Positions 45,598 through 54,602 of a stretch of DNA of 64,000 nucleotides are shown here, piece after piece. Under the pieces are notes generated by a model, which saw only the letters and a list, made by a program, of their open reading frames with translations, did no database searches and was not told the origin of the DNA. The stretch spans positions 241,121 through 305,120 of the forward strand of contig NZ_RBZQ01000006.1 in the NCBI RefSeq assembly GCF_003640395.1. Direction: 5' to 3'. This DNA comes from Stutzerimonas urumqiensis. Lineage in GTDB: Bacteria > Pseudomonadota > Gammaproteobacteria > Pseudomonadales > Pseudomonadaceae. Position numbers and translations under genes: made by a program. How positions within the stretch are numbered: the first letter of the stretch is position 1; the number at the start of each line of letters is the position of its first letter.

Positions 45598-46506
45598 ATG
45601 ATCGACGCGATGACGTTGGATCAGATTCGTATCTTCGTGACCGTCGCCGACAGCGGTAGCTTTCGGTCGGGTGCCGCGCGGCTGCTACGTGTGCAGTCGG
45701 CAATCAGTCATGCGATTGCCAATCTGGAGGCGGAGCTAGGGCTTCAGCTATTCGATCGCAGCGGTTACCGGCCCGTCCTTACGGCAGAGGGCCAAGCACT
45801 GCTGGCGCACGCACGTGACATCCTGCTGCGAGCGGATGCCATGCGCGCACGTGCCCGAGCGCTTGGCGCAGGCGTCGAGTTGGAGCTGGCCCTAGTGGTG
45901 GATACCCTGTTTCCGATCGAGGCGGTTACACACGCCATCACCACTGCAAGCGCCGAATTCCCCGCCACAAGCTTTCGCCTGGATATGCAGGCGCTGGGAG
46001 GGCCAATCGCAGCGCTTACGGACAAGCGCTGCACGCTCGCAATCGTCGTAGGGGAGGATTTTCGGAATCCGCGAGTGGCGCTTGAAGCAATCGGCGCGGT
46101 ACGACAGATCGCCGTGGTAAGTGCCGAGCATCCGCTCGCCAGGCTGGAAGCTCGCGAATCGCTTGGTCTGACCGATCTCGCCGGCTATTTGCAGGTTGTG
46201 CTGGTCGACCCGACACCACTCTCGGAGGACCGGTCATTCGGCGTGCTGTCCCCCTTTACCTGTCGGGTGAACACGCAGGAAGCGAAACTGGCGCTTATAC
46301 GGGCAGGACTTGGTTGGGGGAGACTTCCAGAGTGGCAAATTAACGACGACCTGGCTGCGGGACGGCTGGTGCGCGTGGCCATACCTGATCTCGGTCGCCG
46401 GAGTGAAGTGCAATCTGAGGCCTACCTGGCGCATCGTGTGGACGAGCCGCTGGGTCCCGTGGCTTTGTCGTTCCGACGGGCACTTATCGAACAGTCACCT
46501 GGCTAG
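45598..46506 (+). CDS. LysR-family transcriptional regulator
   Basis: 302 residues. The N-terminal helix-turn-helix spans about residues 5-65 (LDQIRIFVTVADSGSFRSG, LLRVQSAISHAIANLEAELG, LQLFDRSGYRPVLTAEG), followed by a linker helix and a periplasmic-binding-like effector domain to about residue 295. GAGGT lies 6 bases before ATG 45598; an in-frame ATG at 45610 is possible. It is divergent from the WrbA-like and MFS genes and most likely activates them in response to a quinone-like or electrophilic compound (inference). Its GC content is slightly below the neighbours'. Confidence 0.92.
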   Translation: MIDAMTLDQIRIFVTVADSGSFRSGAARLLRVQSAISHAIANLEAELGLQLFDRSGYRPVLTAEGQALLAHARDILLRADAMRARARALGAGVELELALVVDTLFPIEAVTHAITTASAEFPATSFRLDMQALGGPIAALTDKRCTLAIVVGEDFRNPRVALEAIGAVRQIAVVSAEHPLARLEARESLGLTDLAGYLQVVLVDPTPLSEDRSFGVLSPFTCRVNTQEAKLALIRAGLGWGRLPEWQINDDLAAGRLVRVAIPDLGRRSEVQSEAYLAHRVDEPLGPVALSFRRALIEQSPG

Positions 46507-46575
46507 TGCGCACGGCCCGGTCACGAAGAAGCCTGCTTCGTAACTGGCGATGCGCGCCAATCGACCAACTTTTTT

Positions 46576-46849
46576 AGCGTCTGCGGCGTATGGGATTCGA
46601 GCGCATGCAGGAAGTCGCCGAGCACGATCAGGCGACGGGTCGGATGGCCATGATCGCCGCATCCAGCCACGCGAGGTTACGCTCGGTCGTGCCATGCGGC
46701 ACCGGCTGGCCCAGGCGTCGGTAGGCCGCCGCCTTGCCGATATGCACATCGGCCACCAGCAGCGCACGTTCCTGTGGCCAGTAGATCGCCTTGTCCGGCA
46801 AGAGCCAAAGTTCCGCACCGGCCAGGCTGATGACATGGTGAAGATTCAT
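46576..46849 (-). pseudogene. Truncated, frameshifted copy of pdeM
   Basis: From ATG 46849 the first ~70 codons read almost as in pdeM (MNLHHVISLAGAELWLLPDK, LLVADVHIGKAAAYRRLGQP). One missing G in the region equivalent to 43274-43276 then shifts the frame, giving a premature end near 46628. The shifted frame still resembles LIVLGDFLHA before homology stops at 46576. The two C-terminal metal motifs are absent, so it cannot be active. It is a by-product of the duplication that brackets the LysR cassette. Confidence 0.88.
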
Positions 46850-46907
46850 GCGCGGCAGCTTACCGAAGGCCGGCATCGGCTGCCGGCGCGGCCGATGAAG
46901 CGCAGCG
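46576..46907 (+). repeat. Direct repeat, copy 2 (pdeM fragment)
   Basis: Second copy of the 333-base segment at 43204-43536, same orientation, one base shorter. The boundaries are sharp: flanking bases on both sides are unrelated to those of copy 1. Confidence 0.9.
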
Positions 46908-47397
46908 CTTCGGGGCCGTGTCGGCGGGGGCTTGGCGGCCGCTTCCGATTAGTGTTGGTATCGGTCATCGGCTCCAGTCGCAAGTCGAAGTGACCTAGGC
47001 GCCGAGGCATCAGTCGATGCCGAAAGGCAACCTGAAGTGACTTGCATGCCAATTCGACAGCAGAGGCATACGACAGGCTGGCTGACGCTAAATCTGCCGT
47101 CTCAACAGAATAGGCCCATCACCTGACGGTCGGTGCCGTGCCGTTTCCGTCACCTTTCGCTGAGTAGCCACGCGACGACACGCCTGGTCTGGCTGTGCAA
47201 TCAGCGCGCTCCTTTTCAGGACCCTTCTTTTTGCCGGTACCTGCCGCTCGCGTGGCCAGAAAATTTACGTCTGAGACTCATTGTTTCCAGCGACGCCGCA
47301 GCTTTCCTCGGCAATAATCTCTCCCGCTCCAGGGCAAGGGTTGGGCCGTCCAACCCAGTGGCGTTAACCACGTATGAACCGCGCACAAAGGATGTGT
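46908..47397 (+). other. Intergenic interval of about 490 bases before the flippase gene
   Basis: No convincing gene is seen. GC is lower than the chromosome average, and short open frames have neither ribosome-binding sites nor natural composition. The last 12 bases contain the flippase ribosome-binding site. The flippase promoter presumably lies here, but I cannot pick it out. Confidence 0.45.
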
Positions 47398-48726
47398 ATG
47401 AAAGTGAAATCTGAAAAAGAGATCGCCAAGATCGTTTTCGTTTTCCTGCCCATGGTCATGCAGCCGCTGTTGAACTTCTTTTTCCTGGTTCTTGTGGCCA
47501 AGCATTGCACGTTGGAAGAGTACGGCTCGCTGGCGTTAAGCATGGTGCTGGTGTCGGTGGTGATCGGTTTTTCCGACTTCGGTTTACGCGATTACCTGCT
47601 GAGCAAGGGCGCTATCGACAAGGGGCTTTCCAGCGGCGAAAACCTTTTTGTGCCAGCGACCGCGGGTTACCTGATTCTGGTTATGGCAGCCATGTTTTAC
47701 CTGGGCAATGTCGGTGGCACACACGATGCCTACTACTTATTGCTCAGCTTTCTGCCCGAAGCCTTGGCGTTCGCCGTCGTGCAGCGTTGCCTGTTTTTCC
47801 ATTACCAGCGCCAGGACCGACTGGTACGTTTTTCGTCCCTGGACTCGGCCTTCAAATCGCTGCCCTTCGCAGTAAAGATCGGCTTGTTCCTGCTTACCGA
47901 TAACCTGCTCCTCTCTGTCGCCGTGGGCGCCGCGGTAGCCATGGTTTCATACCTGGGCTGGTTTTACCTGCGCTGCATTCGCCGGTCCGATTTCTTTGCG
48001 GCCGATACGCAGGTCCTCGCGACATTTGCCAAGATGCTGAAGCTGTGGCGTTCCTGGCTACCCTTTACTGTTTCCTTCTTCGCCTTCTTCCTTTATTTCG
48101 GCGCCGACCGGATCCTCATCGAGAAGCTGCTCGGCGCCGAGCAATTGGCCGTTTATGCCGCCGCCACGTCGTTCATTGCCATCGGGCAAATAGCCGTAAC
48201 CGCGTTCTGGTCGTTGTACATGCCTCGCATCTCGCGCGGCTTCAACGAGATCGGTCAGCGGAAGTTCGTCCTCCTGGCGATCGGCCTGTCGCTGGGCATG
48301 TTCGTTGGTTACCAGGTACTTGCGCTGCTCTTGTTCCATCTTTTCTATCCAGAAAGCTATGCAGGCGGCTCGCTAATCCTGCGAATAATGGCCGGCTTCT
48401 TCATTTTCCGGCTGGTAAACGTAGTTTTCGAGATGTACTGGGTGGCCCAGGAGCGCTACGCCAACTTCGTCAAAATGCGCGTGTTCTGCGGGCTGCTGAG
48501 TGTGGCGCTGAACTGGATGTTCATTCCGGTCTTCGGGTTGATCGCGCCAGCGGTAATTGTGGTGGTCTGCGAGCTGACGCTGATGCTGTTCATCCTCATC
48601 GCGGAGTACCGCTGGAAGAAGCCCTCAATAGTCGAGATCCAGCCAGCGGCGGTCGACACCGCGCCGGTGGCGGTACCGGCCGACGTCATCCCGACCGGTA
48701 CTGCGCAATCATCGCCAAGCACGTAG
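47398..48726 (+). CDS. Oligosaccharide flippase family protein (Wzx-like, MOP superfamily)
   Basis: 442 residues from ATG 47398, preceded by AAAGGA at 5 bases (an ATG at 47374 is an alternative). About 12 hydrophobic segments and RfbX/Wzx-like features: MVLVSVVIGFSDFGLRDYLL near TM2, FFLYFGADRILIEKLLGAE, AFWSLYMPRISRGFNEIGQ in the second half and a soluble Pro/Val-rich tail after residue 415. Flippases of this family move undecaprenyl-linked glycans across the inner membrane. No glycosyltransferase or wzy gene is nearby, so it is an orphan. GC and codon use are lower than the neighbours', consistent with transfer. Confidence 0.85.
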   Translation: MKVKSEKEIAKIVFVFLPMVMQPLLNFFFLVLVAKHCTLEEYGSLALSMVLVSVVIGFSDFGLRDYLLSKGAIDKGLSSGENLFVPATAGYLILVMAAMFYLGNVGGTHDAYYLLLSFLPEALAFAVVQRCLFFHYQRQDRLVRFSSLDSAFKSLPFAVKIGLFLLTDNLLLSVAVGAAVAMVSYLGWFYLRCIRRSDFFAADTQVLATFAKMLKLWRSWLPFTVSFFAFFLYFGADRILIEKLLGAEQLAVYAAATSFIAIGQIAVTAFWSLYMPRISRGFNEIGQRKFVLLAIGLSLGMFVGYQVLALLLFHLFYPESYAGGSLILRIMAGFFIFRLVNVVFEMYWVAQERYANFVKMRVFCGLLSVALNWMFIPVFGLIAPAVIVVVCELTLMLFILIAEYRWKKPSIVEIQPAAVDTAPVAVPADVIPTGTAQSSPST

Positions 48727-48731
48727 TGGCG

Positions 48732-48944
48732 TTACGCGTCACATAAAGCGCAAGCGATGAACGCCGGGCTGTGCGCCTTGGCTAGGCAAATGTCGGCAGC
48801 CGTTACACACGCGTCTTCTCCACCGTTACTACAGCGGTCTTTGTAGATCGCTCTTTGAGTATCGCCATCAGCGGAAGCGACAAAGCCCCTCGCGAGTGGC
48901 AGCTTTTGGCCGAAAGCAGCCATAAACTTGGCAGCACAACCCAT
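48732..48944 (-). CDS. Possible small Cys-containing protein
   Basis: A 70-residue frame from ATG 48944 (GGAAAG 7 bases upstream): MGCAAKFMAAFGQKLPLARG at the start, then a Cys-bearing part (DRCSNGGEDACVTAADICLA and FIACALCDA). Seven cysteines in 70 residues suggest metal binding or disulfides. Against it, the frame has no recognised relatives and sits in a 370-base gap between convergent genes. It could be a remnant. The rest of 48727-49098 has a partial REP arm and a terminator. Confidence 0.3.
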   Translation of the reverse strand: MGCAAKFMAAFGQKLPLARGFVASADGDTQRAIYKDRCSNGGEDACVTAADICLAKAHSPAFIACALCDA

Positions 48945-48983
48945 CAGTGTGCTTTCCAAGAAGCACTTCGGTTTCAACCCCTT

Positions 48984-49004
48984 CGTGAGCAAGCTCGCTC
49001 CTAC
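48984..49004. repeat. Solitary REP arm
   Basis: GTGAGCAAGCTCGCTCCTAC matches the GCGAGCAAGCTCGCTCCTAC arm of the tandem repeats at 33941-34250. Only one arm is present. Confidence 0.6.
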
Positions 49005-49036
49005 GGAGCGGTGGTGTGGGCTGGCAAGCAGTAACG

Positions 49037-49085
49037 AAAAAGGCCCTGCCTGGGACCCGAAAGAGCGGTCTCAGGCAGGGCCTTT
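49037..49085 (-). terminator. Intrinsic terminator of the mmsA unit
   Basis: On the minus strand AAAGGCCCTGCCT (49085-49073) pairs perfectly over 13 bp with AGGCAGGGCCTTT (49051-49039), extending into TTTTT. The loop is about 21 bases. It lies 13 bases after the mmsA stop. Confidence 0.88.
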
Positions 49086-49098
49086 AACGTTGGCGAAC

Positions 49099-50595
49099 TT
49101 ACTTCATCGTCGGCATCGAGAATTCCGCGCCTTCGCGAACGTTCGCCGAGGGCCAGCGTTGGGTGATGGTCTTGCGGCGGGTGTAGAAGCGCACGCCGTC
49201 GGGGCCGTAGGCGTGCAGGTCGCCGAAGAGTGAGCGCTTCCAGCCGCCGAAGCTGTGGTAGGCGACGGGTACCGGCAGCGGGATGTTGATGCCGACCATG
49301 CCGACCTGGATGTGGTCGCTGAAGTAGCGCGCCGCTTCGCCGTCGCGGGTGTAGATGCAGGTGCCGTTGCCGTATTCGTGGGCGTTGATGAGGTCCATCG
49401 CGTCCTGCATGGTCGCCACGCGCACCACTTGCAGCACCGGCCCGAAGATTTCTTCCTGGTAGCTGGTCATCTCGGGCGTGACGCGGTCGATCAGGGTGGC
49501 ATCGACGAAGAAGCCTTCTTCGCAACCGGCGATGCGCGCCTGCCGGCCGTCGACCACCACCGTCGCGCCCTGGGCTTCGGCGCTGGCGATGTAGCCGACC
49601 ACCTTGTCCTTGTGCTGGCGCGTGATCAGCGGGCCGAAGTCGTTCGATTTGTCGTCGTAGGCGCCAACCTTGAGTTTGCTCATGGCCTCGGTCATGCGGG
49701 CGATCAGGGCGTCGGCGATTTCGTCGCCGACCGCGACGGCCACCGACAGCGCCATGCAGCGCTCGCCGGACGAGCCGAAGGCGGCGCCGAGCAGCGAGCT
49801 GACGACGTTGTCGAGGTCCGCGTCGGGCATGACGATGGCGTGGTTCTTCGCGCCGCCGAGGGCCTGGCAGCGTTTGCCGTGGGCGGTGGCGGTCTTGTAG
49901 ATGTACTCGGCGATCGGCGTCGAGCCGACGAAGCTCACCGCCTGGATGCGCGGGTCGGTCAGCAGGGTATCGACCGCTTCCTTGTCACCGTTGACCACGT
50001 TGAGCACGCCTGACGGCAGGCCGGCTTCGTGCAGCAGTTCGGCGATGAACAGGGTGGAGCTGGGGTCGCGTTCGGACGGCTTGAGGATGAAGCAGTTGCC
50101 GCAGACGATCGCCATTGGGTACATCCACAGCGGCACCATCACCGGGAAGTTGAACGGGGTGATGCCGGCGACGACGCCCAGCGGCTGGAATTCGCTCCAG
50201 GAGTCGATGCCGGGCCCGACGTTCTTGCTGTACTCGCCCTTGAGCAGTTCGGGCGCGCCACAGGCGTACTCGACGTTCTCGATGCCGCGCTGCAGCTCGC
50301 CGGCGGCGTCGTGCAGGATCTTGCCGTGCTCTTCGCCGATCAGCGCGCAGATGCGGTCGGCGTTCTGTTCGAGCAGCTCCTTGAAGCGGAACATGATGCG
50401 CGCACGCTTCATCGGCGGGGTGTCACGCCAGGCGGGGAAGGCGGCCTGCGCGGCGGCGATGGCCTCTTCGACGGTGGCCTTGCTGGCCAGCGCGACCTGC
50501 TTGCTGGCCACGCCCTTGGCGGGGTTGAAGACATCCTGCGTGCGGCTGCTGTCTTCACGGCGCTGGCCGTTGATCAAATGTCCTACGACGGTCAT
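49099..50595 (-). CDS. mmsA: CoA-acylating methylmalonate-semialdehyde dehydrogenase
   Basis: 498 residues, the CoA-dependent branch of the aldehyde dehydrogenase superfamily. It converts methylmalonate or malonate semialdehyde to propionyl- or acetyl-CoA in valine, beta-alanine and inositol breakdown. Signatures: GITPFNFPVMVPLWMYPMAI, SFVGSTPIAEYIYKTATAHG, LGGAKNHAIVMPDADLDNVV (no general-base Glu, as in CoA-acylating forms) and the catalytic Cys in SSGERCMALSVAV. It is downstream of an iron alcohol dehydrogenase on the same strand (58 bases). No mmsB is present, so the physiological substrate may differ from valine-derived semialdehyde. Confidence 0.9.
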   Translation of the reverse strand: MTVVGHLINGQRREDSSRTQDVFNPAKGVASKQVALASKATVEEAIAAAQAAFPAWRDTPPMKRARIMFRFKELLEQNADRICALIGEEHGKILHDAAGELQRGIENVEYACGAPELLKGEYSKNVGPGIDSWSEFQPLGVVAGITPFNFPVMVPLWMYPMAIVCGNCFILKPSERDPSSTLFIAELLHEAGLPSGVLNVVNGDKEAVDTLLTDPRIQAVSFVGSTPIAEYIYKTATAHGKRCQALGGAKNHAIVMPDADLDNVVSSLLGAAFGSSGERCMALSVAVAVGDEIADALIARMTEAMSKLKVGAYDDKSNDFGPLITRQHKDKVVGYIASAEAQGATVVVDGRQARIAGCEEGFFVDATLIDRVTPEMTSYQEEIFGPVLQVVRVATMQDAMDLINAHEYGNGTCIYTRDGEAARYFSDHIQVGMVGINIPLPVPVAYHSFGGWKRSLFGDLHAYGPDGVRFYTRRKTITQRWPSANVREGAEFSMPTMK

Positions 50596-50653
50596 GGGTC
50601 ACCTCTGTCTGAGCGGTTTGGGCCGGCTTCTAGTTGGCTGGAGGGTGTCGGCA

Positions 50654-51814
50654 TCAGGGCCAGATGCTGCGGTACAGCGCGATGATTTCGTCTTCGCTGG
50701 GCACACGCGGGTTGTTGCCGGGCGAGCCCGAAGCCAGCGCCTGTGCGGCCATGGTCGGCAGCAGCTGGTCGAAGCGCGCCTTGTCGGCGCCGAACTCGGC
50801 GAGCGTCGGCACCTTCAATTCGCGGTTGAGCGCCTCCAGCGCCGCGAGCAGCTTGCGGTTGGCCGTGTCGGTGTCGTCCTCGTGCGTGGCCGCGCCGATG
50901 GCCCGCGCACAGGTCGCGTAGCGCTCCGGTGCCGCAGGGATCGAGAAGGCCGTGACGGCCGGCAGCAGCATGGCGTTGGACAGCCCGTGCGGGACGTGAA
51001 AGAAGGCGCCGATCGGGCGACTCATGCCATGCACCAGCGCCACCGAGGCGTTGGAGAAGGCCACTCCGGCGAGCGTCGCGCCGAGCATCATGGCCTCGCG
51101 GGCCTGACGGTCCTCGCCGCTCTCATACGCGCGGCGCAGGTTGGGGCCGAGCAGGTGCATGGCGGCGATCGCCTGGCTGTCGCTGTACGGGTTGGCCTTG
51201 CGGCTGACGTAGGCCTCGATGGCGTGGGTCAGCGAATCGATGCCGGTGTCGGCGGTGGTGCGCGGCGGCACGCTCAGGGTCAGTTCGTAATCCACCAGCG
51301 CGGCGACCGGCATGAAGCCGATGCCCACGCAGAGCATTTTTTCGTCGCTGGTTTCGTCGGTGATGATGGTGAAACGGGTGACCTCGGAGCCGGTGCCGGC
51401 GGTGGTCGGGATGGCGATGATCGGCAGCCCGGCTTCGTTGACCACGCGTGGGAATTTGTAATCCCGCACCTTGCCGCCGTGCTTGCCGAGGATGGCGATG
51501 GCCTTGGCGCTGTCGATCGGGCTGCCGCCGCCGAGCGCGACGATGGCGTCGTAGTCGCCGTCGCGCACCTTGTCGACACCCGCCTGGATGGAGGCGGCGG
51601 TGGGCTCGGGCATGGTGTCATCGAACAGATCGCTGCTGATCCCGGCGCCAGCCAGCCCGTCCTGGAGACGGCCGGCGTAGCCGAGCTTGACCATCATGGT
51701 GTCGGTGACGATCAAGGGTCGCTGGCAGCCGAGCGCGGCGAGGATGGCGGGCAGCTTCTGGCTCGCGCCAGCGCCGACTTCGAGAATGCGGGGAAGAACC
51801 ACCTGGTTGGACAT
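50654..51814 (-). CDS. Iron-containing alcohol dehydrogenase
   Basis: 386 residues from ATG 51814 (GGAGA 7 bases upstream; the frame extends to 52030 without support). Group III Fe-ADH signatures: VALGGGSPIDSAKAIAILG for NAD, PTTAGTGSEVTRFTII, metal-ligand Asp/His in GIDSLTHAIEAYVSRKANP, LVHGMSRPIGAFFHVPHGLS and its downstream His. It probably oxidises a primary alcohol to an aldehyde that the adjacent mmsA-type dehydrogenase converts to an acyl-CoA; that pairing is inference from gene order. No metal-binding site is missing. Confidence 0.9.
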   Translation of the reverse strand: MSNQVVLPRILEVGAGASQKLPAILAALGCQRPLIVTDTMMVKLGYAGRLQDGLAGAGISSDLFDDTMPEPTAASIQAGVDKVRDGDYDAIVALGGGSPIDSAKAIAILGKHGGKVRDYKFPRVVNEAGLPIIAIPTTAGTGSEVTRFTIITDETSDEKMLCVGIGFMPVAALVDYELTLSVPPRTTADTGIDSLTHAIEAYVSRKANPYSDSQAIAAMHLLGPNLRRAYESGEDRQAREAMMLGATLAGVAFSNASVALVHGMSRPIGAFFHVPHGLSNAMLLPAVTAFSIPAAPERYATCARAIGAATHEDDTDTANRKLLAALEALNRELKVPTLAEFGADKARFDQLLPTMAAQALASGSPGNNPRVPSEDEIIALYRSIWP

Positions 51815-51988
51815 GCGCGTCTCCTGTCTGGCAGGCGGTCCGCGGGTAGCGGGACCGCTGGTGAAGGAGAAGTATGGACGGCGACGGCGCACCTGCCGGT
51901 CCCTGCTTCTTGTTTTTATAGCGAGACGATTTGTATCGTTTTGAGGCATTAGGCGCAAGCCGACCTTCGTCGGGTCGGCATTCGGCCA

Positions 51989-52016
51989 ATAAAAAACCCC
52001 AGCGAGTGGCCGGGGT
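51989..52016 (-). terminator. Intrinsic terminator of the Lon-family gene
   Basis: On the minus strand ACCCCGG pairs with the CTGGGGT arm (51996-52016 region), followed by TTTTTTATT. It starts 22 bases after the stop at 52038. Confidence 0.8.
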
Positions 52017-52037
52017 CTTGGATCGAGCAACGAAGGG

Positions 52038-54449
52038 TCAGCTCGGGAAGACCACCTTGAACACGTCGCTGAAGCGCTTGGCGAAGTGCACGGTCAGGCC
52101 CTCCTTGAGGTAGTCGGGCAGTTCTTCGAAATCGCCCCGGTTGGCTTCCGGCAGGATGATTTCGTACAGCTTCTGCCGACGCGCGGCGATGACCTTTTCG
52201 CGCACGCCGCCGATGGCCATCACCTGGCCGGTAAGGGTGAGTTCGCCGGTCATGGTGACGCCTTTCTTCGGCGCCTGGTTGCGTGCCAGCGACAGCAGCG
52301 CGGTGGCCATGGTGATGCCGGCGCTGGGGCCGTCCTTGGGCGTCGCGCCTTCCGGCACGTGCAGGTGGACGAAGGCCTGGTCGAAGAACTTCGGGTCGCC
52401 CTTGTACTGCTTGAGGTTGGAGCTTACGTAGCTGTAGGCGATGTCGGCCGATTCGCGCATCACCTCGCCGAGCTTGCCGGTGAGCTTGAAGCCGCGGTTG
52501 AGCGTATGGATGCGCGTGGCCTCGATCGGCAGGGTCGCGCCGCCCATGCTCGTCCAGGCCAGACCGGTGATCACGCCGACACCGTGCAGCGTCTGCTCGG
52601 GCCGCCAGAAGGGGATGCCCAGCGCGTCTTCCAGGTCTTTCGGGCCGATCTTCAGCTTGCCCTTGTCGTCCGGGTTTTCAAGTATCTTGACGACCGACTT
52701 GCGCACCAGCTTGCCGAGCTGCTTGTCCAGCTGGCGCACGCCGGCTTCGCGGGCATAGCCCTCGATCAGCGCCTTGAGGGTGGCATCGGTGATGCTGAGC
52801 TTGTTCTTCGGCACGCCGGCTTTCTCGAGCTGCCGCGGCCACAGGTGGCGCTTGGCAATGGCGAGCTTTTCCTCGGTGATGTAGCCGGACAGCCGGATGA
52901 TCTCCATGCGGTCGAGCAGCGGGCCGGGGATCGAATAGAGCGTGTTGGCGGTACAGATGAACAGCACCTTGGACAGGTCCAGGCGCATGTCCAGGTAATG
53001 GTCGAGGAAGTTGACGTTCTGTTCCGGGTCGAGCGTTTCCAGCAGCGCCGACGCCGGGTCGCCCTGGTAGCTGGAGCCGAGCTTGTCGATCTCGTCGAGC
53101 ATGATCACCGGGTTCATCACTTCGACTTCGCGCATCGCCTGCACCAGCTTGCCCGGCTGGGCGCCGATGTAGGTGCGGCGATGGCCCTTGATCTCAGCCT
53201 CGTCACGCATGCCGCCGACGCTGAACCGGTAGAACGGCCGGCCGAGCGATTCGGCGATCGATTTGCCGACGCTGGTCTTGCCGACGCCCGGCGGGCCGAC
53301 CAGCAGGACGATGGAGCCGTCGATGGAGCCCTTGTAGGTGCCGACGGCGAGGAATTCGATGATGCGGTCCTTGATGTCTTCGAGCCCGGCGTGGTGGGAC
53401 TCGAGCACCTTGCGGGCGTGGGCGAGGTCGAGCTTGTCCTGGACGTAGACGCCCCAGGGCAGCGCCGTGGCCCAGTCCAGGTAGTTGCGGGTCACCGCGT
53501 ATTCAGGCGAGCCGGTCTCGAGGATCAGCAGCTTGGCCAGCTCGTCGTCGATGCGCTTCTGCGCGGCCGGCGGCACGTTCTTGCCTTCCAGGCGGGCGCG
53601 GAACTCGTCGGCATCGGCGTGACGGTCGTCCTTGGTGATGCCCAGCTCCTGCTGGATGATCTTCAACTGCTCCTTGAGGAAGAACTCGCGCTGGCGCTCG
53701 CCGATCTTGCGGTTGACCTCGGCGGACAGCTCCTTCTGCAACTTGGCGACCTCGACCTCCTTGCGCAGCAGCGGCAGCACCTTCTCCATGCGCTTGAGGA
53801 TCGGCACCGTGTCGAGCACCTCTTGCAGCTCCCGGCCGGGCGCGGTGGTCAGTGCCGCGGCGAAATCGGTCAGCGGCGAGGGGTCGTTCGGGCTGAAGCG
53901 GTTGAGGTAGTTCTTCAGTTCCTCGCTGTACAGCGGGTTGAGCGGCAGCAGCTCCTTGATCGCGTTGATCAGCGCCATGCCGTAGGCCTTCACCTCGTCG
54001 CGCGGGTCCTGCTCGCTCTTGGGGTACTCGACCTCCACCAGATACGGCGGCTTGCGGCGCAGCCAGCCGCGGATGCGCACGCGCGCCAGGCCCTGGGCGA
54101 CGAATTGCAGCTTGCCGCCTTCCTGGCTGGCGTGGTGCACCCGCGCCAGGGTGCCGTGCTCGGGCAGGCTGTCCGGGTCGAAGGAGGCGGCGTCCTGCGG
54201 GGGCGTCTCCACATAGAAGAGGGCGACTTGCTGGTGCGGCGTCTTGGCGACTCGCTGCAGCGTCTCGGCCCAGGGGTCTTCGTTGACGATGACCGGCAGG
54301 ACCTGCGCCGGGAAGAACGGCCGGTTGTGTATCGGGATGATGTACAGCTTGTCCGGGAGCGTCTGCTCGGGCAGGACCAGCGTGCCCGTCGAGGGGGCGT
54401 CATCTTCGATGAGTTCGGGTTCGGCAGTCGCGTTTTCCTGATCGCTCAT
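52038..54449 (-). CDS. ATP-dependent Lon-family protease (second Lon, AsrA-like)
   Basis: 803 residues, full-length LonA layout. An N-terminal substrate domain spans about 35-240 (LYIIPIHNRPFFPAQVLPVI), followed by a coiled region, an AAA+ domain with Walker A in VLLVGPPGVGKTSVGKSIAE and Walker B in PVIMLDEIDKLGSSYQGD, and a C-terminal Ser-Lys protease domain with the catalytic Ser in PKDGPSAGITMATALLSLA. Location next to the PruR-like regulator and putA matches P. aeruginosa PA0779 (AsrA), a stress-linked Lon paralogue; the housekeeping lon lies elsewhere in that genus. It degrades damaged or regulatory proteins in the cytoplasm. Confidence 0.93.
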   Translation of the reverse strand: MSDQENATAEPELIEDDAPSTGTLVLPEQTLPDKLYIIPIHNRPFFPAQVLPVIVNEDPWAETLQRVAKTPHQQVALFYVETPPQDAASFDPDSLPEHGTLARVHHASQEGGKLQFVAQGLARVRIRGWLRRKPPYLVEVEYPKSEQDPRDEVKAYGMALINAIKELLPLNPLYSEELKNYLNRFSPNDPSPLTDFAAALTTAPGRELQEVLDTVPILKRMEKVLPLLRKEVEVAKLQKELSAEVNRKIGERQREFFLKEQLKIIQQELGITKDDRHADADEFRARLEGKNVPPAAQKRIDDELAKLLILETGSPEYAVTRNYLDWATALPWGVYVQDKLDLAHARKVLESHHAGLEDIKDRIIEFLAVGTYKGSIDGSIVLLVGPPGVGKTSVGKSIAESLGRPFYRFSVGGMRDEAEIKGHRRTYIGAQPGKLVQAMREVEVMNPVIMLDEIDKLGSSYQGDPASALLETLDPEQNVNFLDHYLDMRLDLSKVLFICTANTLYSIPGPLLDRMEIIRLSGYITEEKLAIAKRHLWPRQLEKAGVPKNKLSITDATLKALIEGYAREAGVRQLDKQLGKLVRKSVVKILENPDDKGKLKIGPKDLEDALGIPFWRPEQTLHGVGVITGLAWTSMGGATLPIEATRIHTLNRGFKLTGKLGEVMRESADIAYSYVSSNLKQYKGDPKFFDQAFVHLHVPEGATPKDGPSAGITMATALLSLARNQAPKKGVTMTGELTLTGQVMAIGGVREKVIAARRQKLYEIILPEANRGDFEELPDYLKEGLTVHFAKRFSDVFKVVFPS

Positions 54450-54602
54450 GGGGCACCTGTCTCGAATACGTGCTCGGTTAGATGGGTCGTTGCCCCGAAG
54501 ATTTCAAGAATTTCGCCGATGGCATCGATTCGCCCGGGCCTGGCCCGATGGGCAAGGGACGGGCGCTGGAGTAAAGTGCGCCGATTCCCCGAGGTCCCCG
54601 CC

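Noticed and set aside
43537..46575. Insertion sequence or transposon between the pdeM repeats
   Set aside because: No transposase, recombinase or terminal inverted repeats were found; the flanking repeat is a 333-bp gene fragment, too long for a target-site duplication.
52086..54602. Long upstream extension of the AraC-type regulator frame
   Set aside because: The extension is antisense to the Lon-family gene. The regulator's own family-like sequence begins only at ATG 54603.
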